DNA from: Pseudoxanthomonas helianthi
GTDB taxonomy: Bacteria; Pseudomonadota; Gammaproteobacteria; Xanthomonadales; Xanthomonadaceae
Assembly: GCF_017939625.1 (NCBI RefSeq)
Contig: NZ_JAGKTC010000001.1
Location: forward strand, 590,519-654,518
Length of the DNA: 64,000 nt
Direction: 5' to 3'
Positions within the stretch are counted from its first letter, which is position 1; each line of letters opens with the position of its first letter. Below, one piece after another: positions 22,554-32,360 of the stretch. Below the pieces are notes generated by a model. The model was not told where the DNA came from and ran no database searches. It worked only from the letters and a program-made list of their open reading frames with translations. A program made the translations under genes and the position numbers.

Positions 22554-22893
22554 GATCGATCCGGTGCGCACGGATCGCGACCGCGACGATTCTCGGAATC
22601 GCATGCTCGATGGGCTGGTCGGCGACCTCGGAAAGTACCGATCGAACGAGCTGCATGGTGGAGTGGTTGTGGCGGCCGATGACGGCGACGACGAGCGCCT
22701 CCTTGCTCGGGAAGTACTGGTACAGCGAGCCCACGCTGACCCCGGCCACTTCCGCGATCCGGTTGGTACTGGCCTTGTCGAAGCCCTCCTTCACCAGAAT
22801 GCGAGCAGTCGCCTCGACCAAGGCATCGACCGTCGCGCGCGATCGCTCCTGGGAGGCTTTTTTTCGCGGTTTCGTAAGCGGTTTGCCGGCCAT
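22270..22893 (-). CDS. TetR-family transcriptional regulator
   Basis: A 207-aa one-component repressor. The N-terminal helix-turn-helix is clear (ARILVKEGF, then TNRIAEVAGVSVGSLYQYFPSKEALV, about residues 32-68). The C-terminal ligand domain is generic for AcrR-type members. It probably controls itself and the divergent cupin operon through the palindrome at 22920-22943. Since the MFS gene follows on the same strand, that gene may be controlled too. A sugar or aromatic ligand cannot be predicted from sequence. Confidence 0.88.
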   Translation of the reverse strand: MAGKPLTKPRKKASQERSRATVDALVEATARILVKEGFDKASTNRIAEVAGVSVGSLYQYFPSKEALVVAVIGRHNHSTMQLVRSVLSEVADQPIEHAIPRIVAVAIRAHRIDPKLHRVLTEQIPRTGQLENVEAFNREYFTLFREYLANRRGDLRPVDLDLAAYVCVTSIEALAHNAVLRSTRLTDQEAEALVDEASRMIVEYLSR

Positions 22894-22919
22894 GTCGCGT
22901 CATCCGGAATGCGAGTAGG

Positions 22920-22943
22920 AAATACGAGCTATCACTCGTATTT
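22920..22943. promoter_or_regulatory. Perfect palindromic operator for the TetR regulator
   Basis: AAATACGAG (22920-22928) and CTCGTATTT (22935-22943) form a perfect 9-bp inverted repeat around CTATCA. It sits 27 bases upstream of the tetR start and 56 bases upstream of the divergent cupin start. Size, symmetry and position fit a TetR-dimer operator covering both promoters. Confidence 0.8.
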
Positions 22944-22998
22944 TATCCCTGTCGCCGAACACGCGTCGAGCCGCCCACTCGCCTTTCCAACTTCAGCC

Positions 22999-23340
22999 AT
23001 GCCGAACGCCGCAATAAACCTCTGGGACAAATTCGCCAAGTTCGCCGACCTCGGATCCCCGCGGGTCATCGCCGAGACCGGCAACTGCCAGTTGAAGTTG
23101 GTCAAACTGCTCGGCAAGGAAGTCTGGCGATTTCCCGCGGACAGGATCGTCCTCGTGCTGGATGGGGAACTGATGCTGGGATTGCACGATGGCGCCGTGT
23201 GGCTTTCGGCCGGCGAGATGTATGTGGTCCCGCGCGACATGGAGCATCACCCGCTGGCGACGGACGAGTGCTCGGTCATGCTGGTCGAGCCGAAGATCGA
23301 GCGCGGCGCATCCGTAATGCCTGCCGAGATATGGGTCTAA
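22999..23340 (+). CDS. Small cupin-domain protein
   Basis: A 113-aa single-cupin protein. The core runs from about residue 40 to 100: FPADRIVLVLDGELMLGL, then WLSAGEMYVVPRDMEHHPLA with the second-motif His residues, then VMLVEPK. Metal binding is possible, but the first cupin motif has few His ligands. No strong ribosome site is visible. The ATG at 22999 was chosen because the frame upstream runs through the operator. It starts a short run with the membrane protein and DinB genes, under probable TetR control. Confidence 0.75.
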   Translation: MPNAAINLWDKFAKFADLGSPRVIAETGNCQLKLVKLLGKEVWRFPADRIVLVLDGELMLGLHDGAVWLSAGEMYVVPRDMEHHPLATDECSVMLVEPKIERGASVMPAEIWV

Positions 23341-23388
23341 CCACTGGCGATGCGGACAAGTCATCCTGAAAGTACGGAGATCGGCCTC

Positions 23389-23835
23389 ATGCTTTATCCC
23401 ATCCTGCTGGGCGTCCATGGTTATGGCATGTGCCTCGCCCTGCTCCTCCTCGTGGCCAGCGAACTGTTGCTCATCGTCGCCCGCCGTGGCCAGGCCACGC
23501 CTGCGCGTGCGGCGCTCCATCTGGGCCGATACGCCGGGATCGTGGTCCCCGTTGGCGTGCTGGCCGGCATCGCGCTGTTCTTTGCCGGGGGCTGGCCCTT
23601 GACCGCGTGGCTGGTCGCCTCGCTGGTCCTGGTCGCACTGCTGATCGTGGTGGAGCGCCGCTTCGTCAGTCCATGGCGGGCACGTTCCCGGCCGCTGTTG
23701 GAAGGAACCGCGTCCAGCGACGACGTCAGGGTTCTTGTCCGCGACACCCGTGCCCTGCTTGGACGCGCCGCGATGATGGGGCTGTTTGGCCTGGTCGTCT
23801 TGCTGATGATCGTGAAGCCCCGCCTGGGTTTCTAG
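23389..23835 (+). CDS. Small four-span membrane protein
   Basis: A 148-aa hydrophobic protein with about four membrane segments (residues 5-28, 46-66, 70-88 and 122-142). A GGAG ribosome site nine bases upstream supports the start at 23389 over the upstream ATG at 23350. It resembles small DUF2269-like integral membrane proteins, but I am not certain of the family. It lies 48 bp after the cupin gene and 34 bp before the DinB gene. Confidence 0.65.
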   Translation: MLYPILLGVHGYGMCLALLLLVASELLLIVARRGQATPARAALHLGRYAGIVVPVGVLAGIALFFAGGWPLTAWLVASLVLVALLIVVERRFVSPWRARSRPLLEGTASSDDVRVLVRDTRALLGRAAMMGLFGLVVLLMIVKPRLGF

Positions 23836-23869
23836 CCCTCGGCCGCGAAACCACCACCGGAGTACTGCA

Positions 23870-24394
23870 ATGCAGGCGACGCTGAAACGATTGTTCCAAT
23901 ACAAGGCCTGGGCGAACGATGCGCTGTTGACGTCCCTGGCCAGGCTCGGCGAAGAAAGCCAGATCACGCAGCTCGCCGTGAAGGCACTGAGCCACACCTA
24001 CATCGTCGACCGGATCTTCGCCGCCCACCTGCGGCGAGGCAACCATTCCTACGCATCCGCCAACGCGAGCCAGCTGCCGATGCTGACCGACCTGTCCGCG
24101 GACATCCGGAGATCCGACCGCGATTACGTCGAATACGTATCGACACTGGATGCAGACCAAATGGCCGAACGCATCGACTTCATCTTCACCGACGACGCGC
24201 CGGGCCGCATGTCGCGCGAGGAAATGCTGATGCACCTGATCGTCCACGGCGCGGGGCATCGGGGCCAGGTCAGCGCCCTCATGCTGCTGAATTCCCTTCC
24301 CCCCGCGAACGACGGATTCACCACCTACCTGCATGCAGCCGAAGCTTCCTTGCGGGGGCGCGGCGAGCAGGCCGCCGCTACTTCGACTCGATGA
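23870..24394 (+). CDS. DinB-family (four-helix, metal-binding) protein
   Basis: A 174-aa soluble protein of the DinB/YfiT-like four-helix fold. The metal-binding pattern is present: a His in KALSHTYIVDRIF (helix 2) and the HLIVHGAGHRGQV motif (two or three His in helix 4). FQYKAWANDALL opens the domain as usual. Members are thiol-dependent transferases or stress proteins of unknown reaction. Its 3' end overlaps the 3' end of kdpE by 17 bases on the opposite strand. Confidence 0.85.
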   Translation: MQATLKRLFQYKAWANDALLTSLARLGEESQITQLAVKALSHTYIVDRIFAAHLRRGNHSYASANASQLPMLTDLSADIRRSDRDYVEYVSTLDADQMAERIDFIFTDDAPGRMSREEMLMHLIVHGAGHRGQVSALMLLNSLPPANDGFTTYLHAAEASLRGRGEQAAATSTR

Positions 24395-25085
24395 ACCTGA
24401 GCCCCACGCCGGGCTCGGTCGCGATGTAGCGCGGCGATACCGCGCTCTCGCCGAGCTTCTGCCGCAACTTGCCGACCAGGATGCGCACGTAATGGGTGTC
24501 GTCGACGTGGGTCGAACCCCAGACCTCGCGCAGGATCTGCGGCTGGGTCACCACGCGACCGGCGTTCTTCAGCAGCAGCGCGAGCAGCGCGTATTCCTTG
24601 CGGCCCAGGGCCAGCAGTTCGCCGTCCAGCCGCACTTCGCGGCGGGCCAGGTCGATGTGCAGGCGACCATCGTCGAAGACGACGTTCTCTTCCTTGGCAC
24701 CTGCATGCTGGCGCAGCAATGCGCGGATGCGCGCCATCAGTTCCTGGGTGCCGAACGGTTTGGTCACGTAATCGTTGGCGCCGGCATCGAGCGCGGCGAC
24801 CTTCTCGGCCTCGCCCGCGCGCACGGTCAGCATGATCACCGGAACCGGCGTCCACTGGCGGAGCTCACGCAGCACTTCATGGCCATCAATGTCCGGCAGG
24901 CCGATATCGAGCACGACCAGATCGGCACCTTGCGCCGCCGCCGATTCGAGTCCCTCCCTGCCGGTTGCGGCCAGGGCCACTTCGTATCCCTGCGCACGCA
25001 GGCTGATGTCGAGGAACCGCCGGATCTGCGGTTCGTCGTCGATCACCAGCACGCGTGCCGGCGTGGTCGTGGCTTCAGTCGGCAT
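24378..25085 (-). CDS. kdpE: Kdp response regulator KdpE
   Basis: A 235-aa OmpR-type regulator. The receiver domain (about 11-125) has the acidic pair DDE, phospho-acceptor Asp in VVLDIGLPDIDG, and YVTKPFG. The C-terminal winged helix shows EYALLALLLKNAGRVVTQPQIL and HYVRILVGKLRQKL. It is the last gene of the kdp run, overlapping kdpD by 11 bases. Its usual job is activating the kdp operon at low K+ or high osmolarity. Confidence 0.95.
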   Translation of the reverse strand: MPTEATTTPARVLVIDDEPQIRRFLDISLRAQGYEVALAATGREGLESAAAQGADLVVLDIGLPDIDGHEVLRELRQWTPVPVIMLTVRAGEAEKVAALDAGANDYVTKPFGTQELMARIRALLRQHAGAKEENVVFDDGRLHIDLARREVRLDGELLALGRKEYALLALLLKNAGRVVTQPQILREVWGSTHVDDTHYVRILVGKLRQKLGESAVSPRYIATEPGVGLRFIESK

Positions 25086-27732
25086 CCGGTTCCTTCGGCA
25101 ATGGCGTCATCAGCGGCAGGGTAATGCGTACCAGCGTGCCCTGCCCGTCCGGCGCCGGCAAGGCTTCGACGCTGCCGCCATGCGCACCGACCATGCCTTG
25201 CGCAATGGTCAGCCCGAGGCCGGTACCGTGGCGCCCGCGATCGCCGCGCTCCACGCTGTAGAACATGTCGAAGATGCGCTTGCGTTCTTCCTCGGGGATG
25301 CCCGGACCGTGGTCGCGCACATCGACCTGCAAGCCGCCCTCCGCCAGCCGCGCCGCGACTTCGATCGCCTTGCCGGGCGGCGAGAACTTCGCCGCGTTCT
25401 CCAGTACGTTGAACAGGGCCTGCTCGACCAGCGCCGGATGCACCCAGATCGGCGGCAGGTCCGGCGCGAGTTCCACACGCAGCACGACATCCGGCTGGTA
25501 ACGGCGCAGGCGACCGGTCGCCGAACCGATCAATTCGTCGACGCCGATCCAGTCCCGATTGAGGCTCAGCCCAGTGTGCCCGAGCCGGGTCATGTCGAGC
25601 AGGTTCTGGATGTAGCGATCGAGGCGGTCGCCTTCCAGCAGGATGGTGTCGAGCAGGCTCTTGCGGTCCTCGGCGCTCATCGCATCGCTGTAGTTGGCCA
25701 GGCTGCCGGCCGAGCCGACCATGGCGGCCAGCGGCGAGCGCAGGTCGTGGGAGACCGACGAGAGCAGCGCCGAACGCAGGCGCTCGGTTTCGTTGCCGAC
25801 GCGCGCCTGCTCCAGGTCGGCGACCAGGCGCGTGCGCACCACCGCTTCGCCGATGTCCAGCGCCATCGCTTCGACCAGGCGCCGTTGTTCCGCGCCCAAT
25901 CGTTGTGCGTCGGCGGGCAGGCGCAGGCCGATCACGCCGAGCGGTTTGCCGTCGGCCAGCAGCGGCAGGAACCACCAGTCGGCGTTCGCCAGCGTGTCGG
26001 TGAAACGCCCGGCGGGCTGGCCATGCTTGCGCGCCCAGTCGGCGGCAGCGCGATCCCGGTCGCCGACCGCGAACGCGCCATCGCGCGGCAACGGATCGTC
26101 GCCGAGCTGCAGCAGCGCATCGCCGCCGGCATAGCGCTGCAACGCGAGGCGTCCCGCTTCGACCACCTGGCCGACATCGGCCGCACCGGCGAGTTGCCGG
26201 CCCAACGCCTGCAACGCGGTGGCGTGCGCGTTGGCCGCGCGCAGCGCGATCACCTGCGCGCGCAGGCGCGAAGCCAGCCGACCGGCGACCAGTGCCGCAA
26301 CCAGGAACAGGAACACGGTGGCCACGCCCTGGCGCGCACCGATCAGCAGGGTGAAGCGCGGCTCGATGAAGAAGAAGTTGTAGGCGAGGAAACACAGCGT
26401 CGCCGCGACCACCGCCGCGGCCATGCGCGTGCGCGCGGCGACCAGTACCACGGCGACGATGAACACCATCGACAGATCTTCCAGCCCGGCGAAGCGCTGC
26501 AGCAGCCAGCCCACCGCGGTGGCGATGGCGGCGGTTGCGACCGGCAGCACCAGATCGGCGAAACCCAGGCCCAGGCCGGTGCGACGCAACGTGCGACGCG
26601 CGCGGGCCCGCGCTTCCGGCGGACTGACGATGGTCAGTTCGTAATGCGCGCCGCGCTGCAGCAGCTGCTGGGTCAGGGTGCGGTTGAACATGCGCGCGAA
26701 CGGCCGCTCGCGGGTGCGGCCCAGCACGATGCCAGAGGCGCCGATGCGGCCGGCGTGATCGAGCAATGCATCGACGATATTCGCCCCGTGCAGCACCGCC
26801 GTTTCCCCGCCCAGGCGGCGCGTGAGCGCGAAAGCCTGGTCGATCTCGGCCTGGCGTTGCGTATCGAGCGCGCCTCCCTGCACGGTGACCACGGTCCATG
26901 GCGCGTCGCGGCGTTCGGCGATGCGCCGGCCGACCCGGACCAGGTACTCGGACGCGCCGCGTCCATCGATCGCGACCAGCACGTGCCGGCGCAAGGCGAT
27001 CCCCGGCAGGCCGCGCGCGGCCTGCGATTCGCGGAAATCCTCGTCGACGCGGTCGGCCGCGGCCTGCATCGCCAGCTCACGCAGCGCGGCCAGGTTGGAC
27101 GGCGAAAAGAACGCCTGCAGCGCGCGCTCGGCCTGCTCGGGCAGATAGACCTTGCCCTGGTTCAGGCGTTCGATCAGCTCGCGCGGCGGCAGATCGACCA
27201 GGCGGATGTCGCGCATGCGGTCGAACACCGCATCCGGCACCGTCTCGCCGACGCGCACGCCGGTGATGCGATGGACGACATCGTTGAGGCTTTCCAGGTG
27301 CTGGATGTTGATGGTGGTATGCACGTCGATGCCGGCATCGAGCAGTTCCACCACGTCCTGCCAGCGCCGCTCATGGCGGCTGCCGGGCACGTTGCGATGC
27401 GCCAGCTCGTCGACCAGGACGACGCGCGGACGACGCGCCAGCACCGCGTCGATGTCCAGTTCCTCGAGGGCATGCCCCTGGTACGCGATGCGCTGCCTCG
27501 GCAGGACCTCCAGGCCTTCCAGCAGGGCCGCGGTTTCCCCGCGCCCGTGCGTCTCGACGATGCCGACCACGACATCGACGCTCTGCCGGCGCAGTTCGCG
27601 CGCGCGCGCCAGCATCGCGTAGGTCTTGCCGACGCCCGGCGCCGCGCCCAGATAGACGGTGAGCCGTCCGGCGCCCTGCCGGCGCAACTCGCCGGCCAGC
27701 GCATCGGCTTTCGCTTCGCGATCCTCGCTCAT
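25075..27732 (-). CDS. kdpD: Kdp sensor histidine kinase KdpD
   Basis: An 885-aa membrane sensor. The order is the KdpD domain with Walker A (GAAPGVGKTYAML), a universal-stress (Usp) domain (about 240-365), four close membrane spans (about 385-480), a GAF-like segment, then HisKA (SSVSHDLRSPLAAMVG) and HATPase (NVLENAAKFSPPG, DHGPGIP, GTGLGLTIAQG). All expected motifs are intact. The start at 27732, four bases after the kdpC stop, was preferred over the overlapping 27768. Confidence 0.95.
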   Translation of the reverse strand: MSEDREAKADALAGELRRQGAGRLTVYLGAAPGVGKTYAMLARARELRRQSVDVVVGIVETHGRGETAALLEGLEVLPRQRIAYQGHALEELDIDAVLARRPRVVLVDELAHRNVPGSRHERRWQDVVELLDAGIDVHTTINIQHLESLNDVVHRITGVRVGETVPDAVFDRMRDIRLVDLPPRELIERLNQGKVYLPEQAERALQAFFSPSNLAALRELAMQAAADRVDEDFRESQAARGLPGIALRRHVLVAIDGRGASEYLVRVGRRIAERRDAPWTVVTVQGGALDTQRQAEIDQAFALTRRLGGETAVLHGANIVDALLDHAGRIGASGIVLGRTRERPFARMFNRTLTQQLLQRGAHYELTIVSPPEARARARRTLRRTGLGLGFADLVLPVATAAIATAVGWLLQRFAGLEDLSMVFIVAVVLVAARTRMAAAVVAATLCFLAYNFFFIEPRFTLLIGARQGVATVFLFLVAALVAGRLASRLRAQVIALRAANAHATALQALGRQLAGAADVGQVVEAGRLALQRYAGGDALLQLGDDPLPRDGAFAVGDRDRAAADWARKHGQPAGRFTDTLANADWWFLPLLADGKPLGVIGLRLPADAQRLGAEQRRLVEAMALDIGEAVVRTRLVADLEQARVGNETERLRSALLSSVSHDLRSPLAAMVGSAGSLANYSDAMSAEDRKSLLDTILLEGDRLDRYIQNLLDMTRLGHTGLSLNRDWIGVDELIGSATGRLRRYQPDVVLRVELAPDLPPIWVHPALVEQALFNVLENAAKFSPPGKAIEVAARLAEGGLQVDVRDHGPGIPEEERKRIFDMFYSVERGDRGRHGTGLGLTIAQGMVGAHGGSVEALPAPDGQGTLVRITLPLMTPLPKEPDAD

Positions 27733-27736
27733 GCGC

Positions 27737-28351
27737 TCATTGTGCGCCGCGGCCGGCATCGAGCGCATCCAGCGCCAGGTTCAGCGCGAGCACATTGACG
27801 CGCGGCTGACCGAACAGGCCCAATTGCGGACCTTCGGTCTGCTTCGCGACCAGCGTTCGCACCACGGCTGCATCGAGGCCGCGCGCACGCGCCACCCGCG
27901 CGATCTGGATGCGCGCGGCTTGCGGACTGATCTGCGGATCGATGCCACCACCGGATTGGGTGACCAGATCGCCGGGAACGTCGGCTGGATCGACGCCTTC
28001 GCGCGCGGCGACGCTTGCGCGCGCTTCGTCGATGCGCTTGCGCAGGTCGGGGTTGGTCCGCGCCTGGTTGCTGCCGGCCAACGCCATCAGGTCGTAGTTC
28101 GACGCCGACGGGCGCGGCTGGAAATAGCGTGCATCGGCGAACGGTTGCGCGACCAGCGCCGAGCCGACGATCTTGCCACCGCGTTCGACCAGACTGCCGG
28201 TCGCCTCGTGCGGGAACAGGGCGCGACCGAGGCCCGCGGCGAGCAGCGAATAACCCAGCCCGAACAGCAGCAGCGTCGCCAGCGACAGGCCGATGGAAGC
28301 GCGCAGCAACGAGCGATCATGCGAAGCGGCGGTGGAAGTTTCGGTATTCAT
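27737..28351 (-). CDS. kdpC: K+-transporting ATPase subunit KdpC
   Basis: A 204-aa single-span subunit. It has an N-terminal membrane helix (about 19-42), a periplasmic domain with RYFQPRPSASNYD and GSNQARTNPDL, then SGGGIDPQISPQAA, all KdpC signatures. GAGGAG precedes the start. It stabilises the KdpA-KdpB complex and ATP binding. The gene is placed between kdpB and kdpD with short spacers, as in most Kdp operons. Confidence 0.95.
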   Translation of the reverse strand: MNTETSTAASHDRSLLRASIGLSLATLLLFGLGYSLLAAGLGRALFPHEATGSLVERGGKIVGSALVAQPFADARYFQPRPSASNYDLMALAGSNQARTNPDLRKRIDEARASVAAREGVDPADVPGDLVTQSGGGIDPQISPQAARIQIARVARARGLDAAVVRTLVAKQTEGPQLGLFGQPRVNVLALNLALDALDAGRGAQ

Positions 28352-28360
28352 TGGGTCTCC

Positions 28361-30415
28361 TCAGGTGCCGATCGTGGCGGCCAGCAGCAGGTCGATCAGC
28401 TTGATCGCCGGGAACGGCAACAGCACGCCGCCGACGCCGTAGACCAGCATGTTCCGGCGCAGCAGCGCGGTGGCACCGGCCGGGTGGAAGCGCACGCCGC
28501 GCAAGGCCAGCGGGATCAGCAGCGGAATGATGATCGCGTTGAACACCAGCGCCGCCAGCACGGCGTTGGTCGGGCTGGACAGGTGCATCACGTTCAGCGC
28601 GGCCATCGAGGGAATCGCACCGGCGAACATCGCTGGCAGGATCGCGAAGTACTTCGACACATCGTTGGCCAGCGAGAACGTGGTCAGCGCGCCGCGAGTG
28701 ATCAGCTGCTGCTTGCCGACTTCGACCACCGCCAGCAATTTCGCCGGATCGCTGTCGAGGTCCACCATGTTGCCGGCCTCCTTCGCCGCCTGCGTGCCCG
28801 AGTTCATCGCCAGACCGACGTCGGCCTGGGCCAGCGCGGGGGCGTCGTTGGTACCATCGCCGACCATCGCGACCAGGCGACCGCCGGCCTGTTCGCTGCG
28901 GATGCGCGCCAGCTTGTCTTCGGGTCGGGCCTCGGCGATGTAGTCGTCGACGCCGGCCTCCGCGGCGATGGCCGCTGCGGTCAACGGATTGTCGCCGGTG
29001 ATCATCACCGTCTTGATGCCCATCGCGCGCAACTGGGCGAACTTCTCCTTGATGCCGTGCTTGACCACGTCGGACAGTTCGACCACGCCCAGCACGTGGC
29101 GGCCGTCGGCGACCACCAGCGGCGTGGCACCGCCGCGCGCGACCTGCTCGACGCGCCCGTTCAATTCCGCCGGCATTTCGCCGCCCAATGCGGCCACGTG
29201 GCGCACGATCGCGTCCATCGCGCCCTTGCGGATGCCGCGCCCGTCGGCGAGATCGACGCCGGACATGCGGGTCTGCGCGCTGAAGGCGACGAAATGCGCG
29301 TCGGGGGGTTCCTCGACCGGTTCGCCGGGCCGGCGCGCGAGCTTGACGATGGACTTGCCTTCCGGGGTCGGGTCGGCCAGCGAGGCGAGCAGCGCCGCTT
29401 CGCGCAGGCGCGCCAGGTCGATGCCGGCCAGCGGATGGAACGCAGTGGCCTGGCGGTCGCCGTGGGTGATGGTGCCGGTCTTGTCCAGCAGCAGCACGTC
29501 GACGTCGCCAGCCACTTCCACCGCCTTGCCGGACTTGGCCAGCACGTTCGACGACAACGCGCGGTTCATGCCGGCGATGCCGATGGCCGGCAACAGTCCG
29601 CCGATGGTGGTCGGGATCAGGCACACCAGCAACGCGACCAGCAACAACGGATCGAGTTTCGCGCCGACGAAGCCGGCGATGAACGGCAACGTCACCACCG
29701 CGATCAGGAAGGTCAGGGTCATCGTCGCCAGCAGCAGGCCCAGCGCGATTTCGTTCGGGGTCTTCTGCCGGTTGGCGCCTTCGACCAGGGCGATCATGCG
29801 GTCGAGGAAGCTGTTGCCCGGTTGCGCGGTGACCCGCACGACGATTTCGTCGGACAGCACCTTGGTGCCGCCGATCACGCCGGAGCGGTCGGTGCCGGCT
29901 TCGCGCAGCACCGGCGCGGATTCGCCGGTCACCGCGGATTCGTTGATCGTGGCCAGGCCGCGCACGATCTCGCCGTCGGCCGGCACCAGTTCGCCGGCGG
30001 ACACCACGACCAGGTCGCCGGGCTTCAGCTCGGCGGCCGGAAGCGTCGCTTCGCTGGCGCCCTGCAACACCGTGTCGACGCGCCGCGCGACCAGGTCCTT
30101 GCGTGCGCGGCGCAGCGACGCGGCCTGTCCGCGGCCGCGCGCTTCGGCGACCGCTTCGGCGAAGTTGGCGAACAATACGGTGACGAACAACAGCGCGGTC
30201 ACCGCCCAGCCCAGCGCGGGCGGTGCCTTGCCGGCCAGGGTCAGTCCCGCGCACAGCACGGTGCCCAGCCAGACCACGGCCATCACCGGATTGCGCAGGG
30301 CGTGCTGCGGGGACAGCTTGGAAAAAGAGGCGACCACGGCGGCCCGGAATCCCGCGGCGTCGAGCAATGCGGGCCGGTGGCCGCGCGAAGCGGTGGAGAG
30401 GGAAGCATCGGTCAT
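28361..30415 (-). CDS. kdpB: K+-transporting P-type ATPase subunit KdpB
   Basis: A 684-aa P-type ATPase. The phosphorylation motif is [13 protein letters not shown], the actuator motif is VTGESAPV, and the hinge is [18 protein letters not shown]. The kinase domain and the membrane segments are in the normal places, and the length is normal for KdpB. A GAGGA ribosome site overlaps the kdpA end. It powers high-affinity K+ uptake by KdpA. Confidence 0.96.
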   Translation of the reverse strand: MTDASLSTASRGHRPALLDAAGFRAAVVASFSKLSPQHALRNPVMAVVWLGTVLCAGLTLAGKAPPALGWAVTALLFVTVLFANFAEAVAEARGRGQAASLRRARKDLVARRVDTVLQGASEATLPAAELKPGDLVVVSAGELVPADGEIVRGLATINESAVTGESAPVLREAGTDRSGVIGGTKVLSDEIVVRVTAQPGNSFLDRMIALVEGANRQKTPNEIALGLLLATMTLTFLIAVVTLPFIAGFVGAKLDPLLLVALLVCLIPTTIGGLLPAIGIAGMNRALSSNVLAKSGKAVEVAGDVDVLLLDKTGTITHGDRQATAFHPLAGIDLARLREAALLASLADPTPEGKSIVKLARRPGEPVEEPPDAHFVAFSAQTRMSGVDLADGRGIRKGAMDAIVRHVAALGGEMPAELNGRVEQVARGGATPLVVADGRHVLGVVELSDVVKHGIKEKFAQLRAMGIKTVMITGDNPLTAAAIAAEAGVDDYIAEARPEDKLARIRSEQAGGRLVAMVGDGTNDAPALAQADVGLAMNSGTQAAKEAGNMVDLDSDPAKLLAVVEVGKQQLITRGALTTFSLANDVSKYFAILPAMFAGAIPSMAALNVMHLSSPTNAVLAALVFNAIIIPLLIPLALRGVRFHPAGATALLRRNMLVYGVGGVLLPFPAIKLIDLLLAATIGT

Positions 30416-30425
30416 GGGGAATTCC

Positions 30426-32240
30426 TCAGTTCGCGGTCAGCGCGAGGTGGTCGGCGACCGGCCCCAGCACCAGCGCGGGCATGAACTGCAACAGGGTCAG
30501 GATCACGACTACCGCGATCAGGGTCAGGGCGAAGGTCGGGGTTTCCACGTGCAAGGTGCCGGCGCCTTCGGGCGCGACGCGCTTGCGCGCGAGCATCGCG
30601 GCGATGGCCAGCGGCAGGATCAGCGCCGGATAGCGGCCCAGCGCCAGCACCGCGGCGCAACTCAGGTTCCACCAGTAGGTCGCATCGCCCAGCCCTTCGA
30701 AACCGGAACCGTTGTTGGCGAAAGCCGAGGCGTACTCGTAGAACACCTGGCTGATGCCATGGAAAGCGGGGTTGGAATTGCCGGTGATCGACGGAACCGC
30801 CAGGGTGATCGCGGTGAAGCCCAGCAACACCAGCGGTTGCAGCAGCACCAGCACGGCGAGCAGCTTCACTTCAGGCGCTTCGATCTTGCGTCCGAACAAC
30901 TCCGGCGTGCGACCGGTCATCAGGCCGGCGAGGAACACGCTCAGCAGCAGATAGACGAGGAACTGCTGCAGGCCGCAACCGATGCCGCCCCAGATCGCGT
31001 TGACCAGCATGTCGCTGATCGCCACCAGGCCGGTCAGCGGCGCCAGCGAATCGTGCATCGCGTCGACCGAACCGTTGCTGGTCTGCGTGGTCACGGCCGC
31101 CCACAGCGCGGAGGCATCGGCACCGAAGCGCACTTCCTTGCCTTCCATCAATGCGATGTCCGACGCAGCCGCGGAATGACCTTCGGCCCACAGCGCCAGT
31201 GCGGTGGACGCCAACGACATCGCCAGCATGCTGCCGAACACCAATGCGGTGAACTTCTTCCTGCCGGTGAACGCACCGACCATGAAGGCGACCGACACCG
31301 GCAGCAGGATGATCGCCAAGGTCTCCAGCACGTTCGCCAGCGGGGTCGGGTTCTCCAGCGGCACGGCGCTATTGGGGCCGTACCAGCCGCCGCCGTTGGT
31401 ACCGAGCTGCTTGACCGCCACCATCGGCGCGACCGGGCCCAGCGGAATCTTCTGTTGCTTCATTTCCACCGCCGCGTCGATCGGCGTGGCCACCGGGCCG
31501 CCGTCGAGCGTGGAAGGCACGCCCTGCCAGGTCAGCGACAGCGACAGCAGCAAGCCCAGCGGCAGGAACACGCGCACGGCGGGGCGGATCACGTCGGCCC
31601 AATAGTTGCCGACGTCGGCTTCGCGATCCGTCGTTCCGAATTGCTCCTGTGGCTGCCGTCCATGGCGCGACATCGCGGCTTGCGGATCGTCCGGCCCGGC
31701 CATCCCTGGCCGGGCGCTCGCGAACGCAGGCGATGCCGATAGGGCATCGCCTGCAAGCGCGTTCGCTCGCCCGCCGAACAGCCCGCGCAGCGTCGCCGCA
31801 ACCAGCGCGAGGCCCATCATCGGCGTGATCACCTGCAAACCGACGATGGCGGTCATCTGCGCCAGGTAAGACAGCTGCGCCTGTCCCGAGTAGTGCTGCT
31901 GGTTGGTGTTGGTCAGGAACGAGACCATCGTGTGCAACGCCAGGTCCCAGCGCATGTTCGGCGCGCCGTTCGGGTTCAGCGGCAACCAGGCCTGGGTCAT
32001 GAACACGAGCCAGGCCAGCGCGCCGAGCACCAGGTTGCTGAGCAGGAAGGCGCCGGCATAGCGCTTCCAGCCCATGTCCTGCGCCGGGTCGACGCCGAGC
32101 AGCCGGTACAGCGGACGTTCGATCCAGCCGAACAGGCGGTCGCCGCGCATCGGCGCGCCGCGCATCACCGCGGCCAGGTAACGGCCCAGCGGCCAACCCA
32201 GCGCGATGGCGAGCGCGAATACGAAAAAGAATTCAGTCAT
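30426..32240 (-). CDS. kdpA: K+-transporting ATPase subunit KdpA, with a loop insertion
   Basis: A 604-aa channel-like subunit with about ten membrane segments and the four selectivity-filter repeats (for example [56 protein letters not shown]). It is some 40-50 residues longer than usual. The extra stretch is near residues 159-206, between a membrane helix and the conserved [11 protein letters not shown]. It is hydrophilic and contains [19 protein letters not shown]. It is encoded by a REP-like palindrome (see 31695-31766). The frame is uninterrupted, so the protein probably works. The start at 32240 fits the family N-terminus [18 protein letters not shown]. Confidence 0.95.
   Translation of the reverse strand: MTEFFFVFALAIALGWPLGRYLAAVMRGAPMRGDRLFGWIERPLYRLLGVDPAQDMGWKRYAGAFLLSNLVLGALAWLVFMTQAWLPLNPNGAPNMRWDLALHTMVSFLTNTNQQHYSGQAQLSYLAQMTAIVGLQVITPMMGLALVAATLRGLFGGRANALAGDALSASPAFASARPGMAGPDDPQAAMSRHGRQPQEQFGTTDREADVGNYWADVIRPAVRVFLPLGLLLSLSLTWQGVPSTLDGGPVATPIDAAVEMKQQKIPLGPVAPMVAVKQLGTNGGGWYGPNSAVPLENPTPLANVLETLAIILLPVSVAFMVGAFTGRKKFTALVFGSMLAMSLASTALALWAEGHSAAASDIALMEGKEVRFGADASALWAAVTTQTSNGSVDAMHDSLAPLTGLVAISDMLVNAIWGGIGCGLQQFLVYLLLSVFLAGLMTGRTPELFGRKIEAPEVKLLAVLVLLQPLVLLGFTAITLAVPSITGNSNPAFHGISQVFYEYASAFANNGSGFEGLGDATYWWNLSCAAVLALGRYPALILPLAIAAMLARKRVAPEGAGTLHVETPTFALTLIAVVVILTLLQFMPALVLGPVADHLALTAN
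31695..31766. repeat. REP-like double palindrome inside kdpA
   Basis: It has two perfect hairpins. CCCGGCCA pairs with TGGCCGGG around TCCC (31695-31714). GCAGGCGATGCC (31726-31737) pairs with GGCATCGCCTGC (31743-31754) and is enclosed by an outer GCGAACG (31720-31726) / CGTTCGC (31760-31766) pairing. It is read in frame as part of an extra KdpA loop. Nested palindromes of this size are typical of intergenic repetitive elements, not of coding sequence. Confidence 0.8.
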
Positions 32241-32352
32241 GGTTTTTCCCCATCGTCCTGCGTGGTTTGCGCGTGATCGCGGCGAACATGGCGCGGGCGC
32301 CGGCGAGCACACCCGCCAGGGTCAGCGACATGCAGAGGAAGTCGGCGGCCAT
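32233..32352 (-). CDS. 39-aa single-span protein in the KdpF position
   Basis: A 40-codon frame lies between torF and kdpA and overlaps the kdpA start by eight bases. A strong GAGG ribosome site, overlapping the torF stop, precedes its ATG. The peptide has one hydrophobic segment (LCMSLTLAGVLAGARAMFAAI) and a basic tail ([13 protein letters not shown]). KdpF normally sits here at about 29 aa. This one lacks the usual short YALLRPERF-type ending, so it is a positional analogue or a diverged KdpF. I therefore give no symbol. Confidence 0.55.
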   Translation of the reverse strand: MAADFLCMSLTLAGVLAGARAMFAAITRKPRRTMGKNHD

Positions 32353-32360
32353 CGTTCGCC

